Assembly (NCBI RefSeq): GCF_004361695.1
Contig: NZ_SNVW01000008.1
Coordinates: 62,001-126,000, forward strand
DNA from: Curtobacterium flaccumfaciens
GTDB lineage: Bacteria; Actinomycetota; Actinomycetes; Actinomycetales; Microbacteriaceae
DNA length: 64,000 nucleotides
Direction of reading: 5' to 3'
This document shows, one piece after another, positions 59,049 through 64,000 of this stretch (positions are counted from its first letter, which is position 1; each line of letters opens with the position of its first letter). The notes below the pieces were generated by a model. It was not told where the DNA came from and made no database searches. It saw only the letters and a program-made list of their open reading frames with translations. Both the position numbers and the translations under genes were made by a program.

Positions 59049-60640
59049 TGTCCGCCACCAGACGCCTGTCCCCGATCCGCGTCGGCATCGCCGTCGTCCT
59101 GACCGCGGCCCTCGCCGCCGCCGGCTACGTCGGCTTCGACCGCTGGCAGTCCGCGCAGGCCGCCGAGACCCAGCAGTCGTGGTTCGCCGCGTACACCGAC
59201 GTGACCGCCACCCCGACGTTCGCGTTCGAGGACGTCAAGTCCGCCAAGGGCCGCGACGTCATGCTCTCGTTCGTGGTCGCCGACCACGACGCCGCCTGCA
59301 CCCCGACGTGGGGCTCGTTCTACTCGTTGCAGGGTGCGTCGGACCAGCTCGACCTCGACCGTCGCATCGCCCGGCTGCAGCAGCAGAAGGGCGAGGTCGG
59401 CGTCTCGTTCGGCGGCCTCGCGAACGACGAGCTCGCCACGACGTGCACGAACGCCTCGGATCTGGTGCAGGCGTACGACACCGTCGTGCGGCGGTACGAC
59501 GTCTCCACCGTCGACTTCGACGTCGAGGGTGACGACCTGACGAACCACGCCGCGGGGGAGCGCCGCGCGGCCGCCGTGAAGAAGCTGCAGGACGAGCGCC
59601 GTGCGGCGGGGCACCCGCTCGCGGTGTGGCTGACCCTGCCGGCCGCCCCGTCCGGACTGACGAGCGACGGCACCACCGCGGTGGCGCAGTTCCTCAAGGC
59701 CGGCGTGGACCTCGCGGGGGTGAACGCGATGACGATGGACTACGGGCAGGGCAAGGGCGCGAGCCAGAGCATGTACTCCGCCTCGGTCCAGACCCTGCAG
59801 CAGGTCCAGCGCCAGCTCGGCGTCCTGTACGAGCGGGCCGGTACCCCGCTCGGCGACGGCACGCTGTGGCACAAGGTCGGCGCGACCCCGATGATCGGGC
59901 AGAACGACGTGCAGGACGAGGTCTTCACCCTGGCCGACGCGAAGAAGCTCAACGCCTGGGCCCGGGAGCGTGGCCTCGGCCGGATGTCGATGTGGTCCCT
60001 CAACCGCGACACCACGTGCGGCTCGAACTACGTGAACCTCTCCACCGTCTCGAACTCCTGCTCGGGCGTCGACCAGGACGGCGTCCTGTTCGCGGACGTC
60101 CTCGGCAAGGGCTTCACCGGCGGGATCGTCGCCGCGGCGTCCGACGTCACGACGGCGGAGCCGTCCGCCACCGTGCAGCCGACCGACGACCCCTCCACCA
60201 GCCCGTACCCGGTGTGGAGCTCCGACGCCTCGTACCTCGAGGGCACGAAGGTCGTCTGGCACCACAACGTCTACGAGTCCAAGTGGTGGACGTCGGGCGA
60301 CCTGCCCGACGACCCGGTGCTGAGCGCCTACGAGACGCCGTGGCAGCTCGTCGGTCCGGTCCTGCCGGGCGAGAAGCCGGTCGAGCAGGTCACCCTGCCG
60401 AGTGGCACCTACGCCGCCTGGTCCGGCACGAAGCAGTACGACACCGGCGAGCGGGTCCTGTTCGACGGGATCCCGTACCAGTCGAAGTGGTGGAACACGG
60501 GCGACAGCCCCGAGGCCTCCACCAGCGATCCCGACGGCTCGCCCTGGGTGAAGCTCAAGGACTCGGAGATCCGGCAGATCCTCGCGGACGTCGCGTCCGG
60601 CCAGTCCGCACCGACGGCTGACGCGACCCCGTCGTCGTAG
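59048..60640 (+). CDS. Secreted GH18-like glycosidase with two carbohydrate-binding repeats
   Basis: A 530-residue protein. It has an N-terminal signal-anchor (~8-30), then a TIM-barrel-like region with STVDFDVEGDD (the GH18 DxDxE-type site near 155-162) and VWLTLPAAPSGLT. The C-terminal part holds two ChtBD3-like repeats, each with W(S)xxxxYxxGxxVxxxxxxYxSKWW spacing. It probably binds and trims chitin-like or poly-GlcNAc-like glycan outside the cell. The ATG overlaps the synthase stop by one base. Confidence 0.8.
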   Translation: MSATRRLSPIRVGIAVVLTAALAAAGYVGFDRWQSAQAAETQQSWFAAYTDVTATPTFAFEDVKSAKGRDVMLSFVVADHDAACTPTWGSFYSLQGASDQLDLDRRIARLQQQKGEVGVSFGGLANDELATTCTNASDLVQAYDTVVRRYDVSTVDFDVEGDDLTNHAAGERRAAAVKKLQDERRAAGHPLAVWLTLPAAPSGLTSDGTTAVAQFLKAGVDLAGVNAMTMDYGQGKGASQSMYSASVQTLQQVQRQLGVLYERAGTPLGDGTLWHKVGATPMIGQNDVQDEVFTLADAKKLNAWARERGLGRMSMWSLNRDTTCGSNYVNLSTVSNSCSGVDQDGVLFADVLGKGFTGGIVAAASDVTTAEPSATVQPTDDPSTSPYPVWSSDASYLEGTKVVWHHNVYESKWWTSGDLPDDPVLSAYETPWQLVGPVLPGEKPVEQVTLPSGTYAAWSGTKQYDTGERVLFDGIPYQSKWWNTGDSPEASTSDPDGSPWVKLKDSEIRQILADVASGQSAPTADATPSS

Positions 60641-60659
60641 GCTGCGGTCCCCTCTGACT

Positions 60660-60691
60660 GGAGGCGCGGTGCCAGCTGGCACCGCGCCTCC
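60660..60691. terminator. Perfect 32-bp palindrome of the CTGGAGGCGCG family after the glycan operon
   Basis: GGAGGCGCGGTGCCAG is followed directly by its reverse complement, 20 bases after the GH18-like stop codon. Position suits a terminator, but no T-run follows. One arm contains the dispersed motif. Confidence 0.7.
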
Positions 60692-60821
60692 CGTCCGTGC
60701 GCCCAGCGTTGACGGTACGTTCGCTGTACGCGTGCTCCGGAGTTGTCCCCATCCCCGTTCGGGGCTCCCGCGGAGTCACCCGTTTCCGATACGCTGGTGC
60801 GCCAAGAGGAGGAGGTCCACG

Positions 60822-61301
60822 ATGCCAGAACCAGTGGTCCCGCAGCCGGACGGTCAGAAGACCCCTGAGCAGCGGCTGGTCGACACCACACTGACCTTCA
60901 GCATGGACATGGGAGCGGCCCTGACGGCCGAGTCCGGTGTCTCCGCGGAAGAGCGCGAGGCGGTCAACGCCCTGCCCTCCGGTTCCGCGTTGCTCGTGGT
61001 CCGTCGTGGTCCGAACGTCGGTGCTCGCTTCCTGCTCGACTCGGACGTCACGACGGCGGGTCGGCACCCCGACGCCGACATCTTCCTCGACGACGTCACC
61101 GTGTCGCGCAAGCACGCGCAGTTCCTCCGTCACGGCACCAGCTTCACCGTCAAGGACAACGGGTCGCTCAACGGCACCTACTTCGACGGTGCCCGCATCG
61201 ACGAAGCACTGCTCACCGACGGATCAGAGGTGCAGGTCGGCAAGTTCCGCCTGACCTTCTACGCGTCGCGGGTCGACCTGGCGCGCCTGGCGAACGCGTA
61301 G
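60822..61301 (+). CDS. garA: FHA-domain protein of the GarA/OdhI type
   Basis: A 159-residue protein. Residues ~60-150 form a full FHA domain (GRHPDADIFLDDVTVSRKHA and DNGSLNGTYFDGARI). The N-terminal VDTTLTF region matches the kinase-target TT site of GarA/OdhI (Thr22/Thr23). Unphosphorylated GarA inhibits 2-oxoglutarate dehydrogenase and tunes glutamate synthesis; Ser/Thr kinases such as PknG switch it off. GAGGAGG precedes the ATG. It overlaps the next merR start by one base, as in Corynebacterium odhI-ftsR. Confidence 0.85.
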   Translation: MPEPVVPQPDGQKTPEQRLVDTTLTFSMDMGAALTAESGVSAEEREAVNALPSGSALLVVRRGPNVGARFLLDSDVTTAGRHPDADIFLDDVTVSRKHAQFLRHGTSFTVKDNGSLNGTYFDGARIDEALLTDGSEVQVGKFRLTFYASRVDLARLANA

Positions 61302-62005
61302 TGGCTGCGCGGTCCGCCGCGGCCCGGGCGGGGGCCGCGGTCCCGGACCTGCTCACGATCGGGCAGGTCCTCGCACGCCTCAAGCCCGACTTCCCGGACC
61401 TGTCGAGCTCCAAGCTGCGCTTCCTCGAAGAGCGCGAGCTCGTCACCCCGATCCGCACGGCCAGTGGGTACCGGAAGTTCTCCGCCGCCGACCTCGAGCG
61501 GCTCCGGGTGATCCTCGGGCTCCAGCGCGACCACTACCTGCCGCTCAAGGTCATCAAGGACTACCTGGCCGACCTCGACGCCGGCCGCGACCCCGTGCTG
61601 CCCGGTAGTGGGGACGCGCCGAAGCCGTCGATCCTCGGACGTGAGCGCCGCTACACCCGCGACGAGACCGTCCGGGCTGCCGGCGCGACGCCCATGCTCC
61701 TCGCCGACGCGGTGTCCGCCTCGCTCCTGCCCGCCGCCGACACGTACGGCGACGACGGCGTCTCGGTGCTCAAGGCCCTCGTCGAGCTGCAGCGCACCGG
61801 CATCGAGCCGCGACACCTCCGCACCATGCGGAGCGTCGCCGAGCGCGAGGTCGGGCTCATCGAGTCGGCACTCGTGCCCGTCTCGCGGCGGGGCGACGCC
61901 ACCTCGCGGGCGAAGGCGACCGAGCTCGCGCGCGAGATCGCCGGCCACCTCGAGGTGATCCGCTCGAACCTCATCCGGACGGCGATCGGGCGTCTCGACG
62001 CATGA
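61301..62005 (+). CDS. MerR-family regulator, FtsR-like
   Basis: A 234-residue regulator. TIGQVLARLKPDFPDLSSSKLRFLEERELVTP and SGYRKFSAADLERLRVIL give a MerR winged helix. Gene order garA-merR-merR equals odhI-ftsR-cg1633 of Corynebacterium, where FtsR regulates ftsZ. A similar role is likely, but not proven. The start is GTG, one base inside the garA stop. Confidence 0.8.
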   Translation: MAARSAAARAGAAVPDLLTIGQVLARLKPDFPDLSSSKLRFLEERELVTPIRTASGYRKFSAADLERLRVILGLQRDHYLPLKVIKDYLADLDAGRDPVLPGSGDAPKPSILGRERRYTRDETVRAAGATPMLLADAVSASLLPAADTYGDDGVSVLKALVELQRTGIEPRHLRTMRSVAEREVGLIESALVPVSRRGDATSRAKATELAREIAGHLEVIRSNLIRTAIGRLDA

Positions 62006-62155
62006 CCTCGTGAGGCGTATCCTCGACACGCCGGACTCGCCGAGTCGGATGTCCCGCGCCGGAGCGGTTCGAGTCGCTACCGTGGACCTCGGAACAACTC
62101 TCAACCCGTCATTGAACGTTCGGATGAGAGCTCGATCGTCGTGGAAGGCAGCCTG

Positions 62156-62716
62156 ATGAGTGGGAACGACACCCCCGGCACCGAGTCGGAGATGACCCGG
62201 TACGACCTCGGGCTGCTCTTCACCGACGGCCTTCCCGAGCACGACGAGCAGAACGGCTACCGTGGCACCGTCGCCGCCAAGGCCGCCGGTATCTCGTACC
62301 GCCAGCTCGACTACTGGGCCCGCACCGAGCTCGTCGAGCCCACGATCCGCGGGGCCGCCGGCTCCGGGTCGCAGCGGCTCTACGGGTTCCGCGACATCCT
62401 CGTGCTCAAGCTCGTCAAGCGCCTCCTCGACACCGGCATCTCGCTCCAGCAGATCCGGACCGCGGTGAACCAGCTGCGCGAGTCGGGCGTGTCCGATCTC
62501 GCCCAGACGACGCTCATGTCGGACGGCGCCTCGGTCTACCTCTGCACCTCGGATGACGAGGTCATCGACCTGGTGTCCCGCGGGCAGGGCGTCTTCGGCA
62601 TCGCGGTGGGCAAGGTCCTGCGCGAGGTCGAGAGCTCCCTCGTCGAACTCGACGCCACCCCGGCGGCCGACCCCGACGACGAGCTCGCCGCGCGCCGCGC
62701 GTCCCGCGCCTCGTAG
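62156..62716 (+). CDS. Second MerR-family regulator
   Basis: A 186-residue regulator: YRGTVAAKAAGISYRQLDYWARTELVEP is the N-terminal helix-turn-helix, followed by QRLYGFRDILVLKLVKRLLD. The rest is helical (STLMSDGASVYL, EVIDLVSRGQGVF). Its place after ftsR-like genes is conserved in actinobacteria. GGAAGG lies seven bases before the ATG I chose; GTG 62141 is an alternative. Targets are unknown. Confidence 0.78.
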   Translation: MSGNDTPGTESEMTRYDLGLLFTDGLPEHDEQNGYRGTVAAKAAGISYRQLDYWARTELVEPTIRGAAGSGSQRLYGFRDILVLKLVKRLLDTGISLQQIRTAVNQLRESGVSDLAQTTLMSDGASVYLCTSDDEVIDLVSRGQGVFGIAVGKVLREVESSLVELDATPAADPDDELAARRASRAS

Positions 62717-62770
62717 CGCGCGCTGCGCGCTCGCGCCCCGCGGGCGCGCTGGGCGCGCTCCGCGGACGCT

Positions 62771-63047
62771 GAGATCGCACCTTCGCGCGCCGACCGCACA
62801 CGGCCCCGCGCCGAAGTGCGATCTCATCGCCCTGGCGCCGCTGGCGTCGCCGCCCGGGGCGCTGCCGCGCGCTGGCCCGGTGAGATCGCACTTTCGCGCG
62901 CCGACCGCACGCGGCTCCGCGCCGAAGTGCGATCTCGCCGCCCTGGGGCCGCTGGCGTCGCCGCCCGGGGCGCTGCCGCGCGCTGGCCCGGTGAGATCGC
63001 ACTTTCGCGCGGCGACCTCACATGGCTCCGCGCCGAAGTGCGATCTC
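62771..63047. repeat. Three hairpins at an exact 111-bp period
   Basis: Copies at 62771-62825, 62882-62936 and 62993-63047 are each 55 bases, opening with GAGATCGCAC and closing with GTGCGATCTC. The 56-base spacers are almost identical (CCGGGGCGCTGCCGCGCGCT). The array lies between the second merR and the converging parA. Nearly perfect copies imply recent expansion or selection. Confidence 0.92.
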
Positions 63048-63082
63048 GGCGGCCGAGCGGGGCGTGCCGAGCGCGCGCGGCG

Positions 63083-63895
63083 CTAGGCGGCGCCGCCCTC
63101 GGCGTAGGGGCCGATCTTGCCCGTGCGCATGATGCGCTCGAGCAGCTGGTCGAAGTTCCGCGCCATCTCCTGCGCCGACTCGCCGGGCCACACGTGCAGG
63201 GGCTTCGCCGCACCCTGCGCCTGCTGCAGCGACGTGCGCTCGGGCAGCTGCGGGGAGAGCACGAGCGGGCCGAACATGTCCCGGAGCTCCTTGATGCGGA
63301 ACTGGTGCTCGAGGGACTGCACGCGGGCACGGTTCACGATGATGCCGAGGGGCTGCAGACGGGGGGAGAGCCCGCGTCGGATCTCCTCGATCGCGCGGAG
63401 GGCCCGGTCGGCGGCAGCCACGGAGAACAGCCCGGGCTCGGTGACGACGGTCACGCGGTCGGACGCGGCCCACGCGGTACGGGTGAGGGCGTTGAGCGAC
63501 GGCGCGCAGTCGATGAGGACGAGCTCGTAGTCCTGCTCGACGTTGGCCAGGGCCTCTTCGAGCTTCCAGATGTCGCGGATGGACGGGTGCGGCCCGTCGA
63601 AGTTGATCGCCGAGGGGGAGCCGACCATCACGTCGATCTTGCCCTGGGAGCCCTTCGTCCAGCCGGACGGGGCGATCGCCTGGCGGACGATCTTCTCCTT
63701 CGGGTTCTCGAGGACGTCGGCGACGTTGAGGTGTCCGGAGATGTTGATGTCGAGCCCGGTCGAGACGTCCGACTGCGGGTCGAGATCCACCACCAGCGTG
63801 CGCAGTCCCTTGGCGAACGCGGCCGAAGTCAGGCCGAGCGTCACCGTCGTCTTGCCGACACCACCCTTGAGGGAGCTCACGCTGAGTACATGCAC
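63083..63895 (-). CDS. ParA-family ATPase
   Basis: A 270-residue ParA-type protein. VSSLKGGVGKTTVTLGLTSA is the deviant Walker A, then LVVDLDPQSDVSTGL and LVLIDCAPSLNALT. These ATPases segregate DNA or position cell structures. I start at the GTG at 63895, with TAACGT eight bases upstream; an in-frame GTG at 63916 is possible. No parB lies nearby, so it is an orphan ParA, perhaps acting at the cell pole. It is divergent from the biotin carboxylase gene. Confidence 0.8.
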   Translation of the reverse strand: MHVLSVSSLKGGVGKTTVTLGLTSAAFAKGLRTLVVDLDPQSDVSTGLDINISGHLNVADVLENPKEKIVRQAIAPSGWTKGSQGKIDVMVGSPSAINFDGPHPSIRDIWKLEEALANVEQDYELVLIDCAPSLNALTRTAWAASDRVTVVTEPGLFSVAAADRALRAIEEIRRGLSPRLQPLGIIVNRARVQSLEHQFRIKELRDMFGPLVLSPQLPERTSLQQAQGAAKPLHVWPGESAQEMARNFDQLLERIMRTGKIGPYAEGGAA

Positions 63896-63955
63896 GGTCA
63901 GCAACGTTACCGCCACTAGGGTTGTCTCACCTCAACCCGGGCTGAAAGGGACCTC

Positions 63956-64000
63956 GTGTTCAGCAAGATCCTGGTCGCCAATCGTGGCGAGATCGCGATC
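63956..64000 (+). CDS. Start of a biotin carboxylase (pyruvate or acyl-CoA carboxylase)
   Basis: Only 15 codons lie in the window, reading VFSKILVANRGEIAI. This is the invariant N-terminus of biotin carboxylase subunits. GAAAGGG precedes the GTG by six bases, and TAGGGT at 63917-63922 is a -10-like element. The choice among pyruvate carboxylase, AccA-like alpha chain or others needs the sequence to the right. Confidence 0.75.
   Translation, partial: MFSKILVANRGEIAI

Noticed and set aside
62771..63047. CRISPR-like array
   Set aside because: The spacers are nearly identical to each other and the repeats are palindromic, so it is a tandem duplication and not a CRISPR.

Overview
The window is very GC-rich, densely coded DNA on both strands. 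The gene content suggests an actinobacterium of the family Microbacteriaceae, probably Curtobacterium or a close relative. The evidence is a garA/odhI-like FHA gene next to two MerR genes and a ParA gene, a MshA-like glycosyltransferase, a fused PutA, an LAYTG (sortase class E type) anchor protein and many apparently leaderless genes. The genus is inferred from general resemblance; no search was run. No rRNA, tRNA, insertion sequence, integrase or CRISPR array was seen, so this looks like ordinary chromosome rather than a mobile island.

Layout. 1-9.9 kb: two wall-associated genes sharing a C-terminal domain (M23 peptidase and a truncated neighbour), two APC amino-acid permeases, small membrane proteins, a transglycosylase-like protein, a UDG-like protein and a MshA-like glycosyltransferase. 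10-15.2 kb: a Fic/VbhA-type toxin-antitoxin pair, a DUF429 protein, a stand-alone LigD-type polymerase and a LigC-type ATP-dependent ligase (NHEJ-type repair), a very small gene with its own promoter, and a metallo-beta-lactamase-fold hydrolase. 15.2-26 kb: azoreductase, LAYTG-anchored surface protein, LysR divergent from putA (proline catabolism), VOC protein, thioesterase, QsdR-type regulator and acyl-CoA dehydrogenase. 26-38 kb: S9 peptidase, patatin, secreted trypsin-like protease, GAF-like membrane protein, quinone reductase, HxlR with a divergent oxidoreductase, MFS exporter, LysR and aldo/keto reductase. 38-44.5 kb: F420-type oxidoreductase, small enzymes, a MarR-metallophosphoesterase pair, and a TPP-riboswitch-controlled thiM-thiE-thiD/tenA operon. 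44.5-54 kb: a NUDIX-NYN fusion, MFS with GntR, phosphotransferase, AlkZ-like protein, J-domain/NERD fusion, S4 protein, a protein of unknown function with a duplicated 3' end, and an HtrA-type PDZ protease. 54-60.7 kb: two FecCD permeases behind a DtxR-like iron box, then a membrane glycosyltransferase coupled to a secreted GH18-like hydrolase. 60.8-64 kb: GarA-like FHA protein, FtsR-like MerR, second MerR, ParA, and the first codons of a biotin carboxylase.

The most unusual aspect is the noncoding DNA. Many intergenic gaps, especially between converging genes, carry long palindromes or short tandem repeats in several families. They include a 13-15 bp motif centred on CTGGAGGCGCG that recurs at about fourteen loci and also sits inside genes, a perfect 42-bp palindrome at 29268-29309, two pairs of related hairpins about 10 and 39 kb apart, and three 55-bp hairpins at an exact 111-bp period between merR and parA. 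A second recurring feature is a TANNNT-like hexamer 6-7 bases before many start codons with no Shine-Dalgarno, which suggests widespread leaderless transcription.
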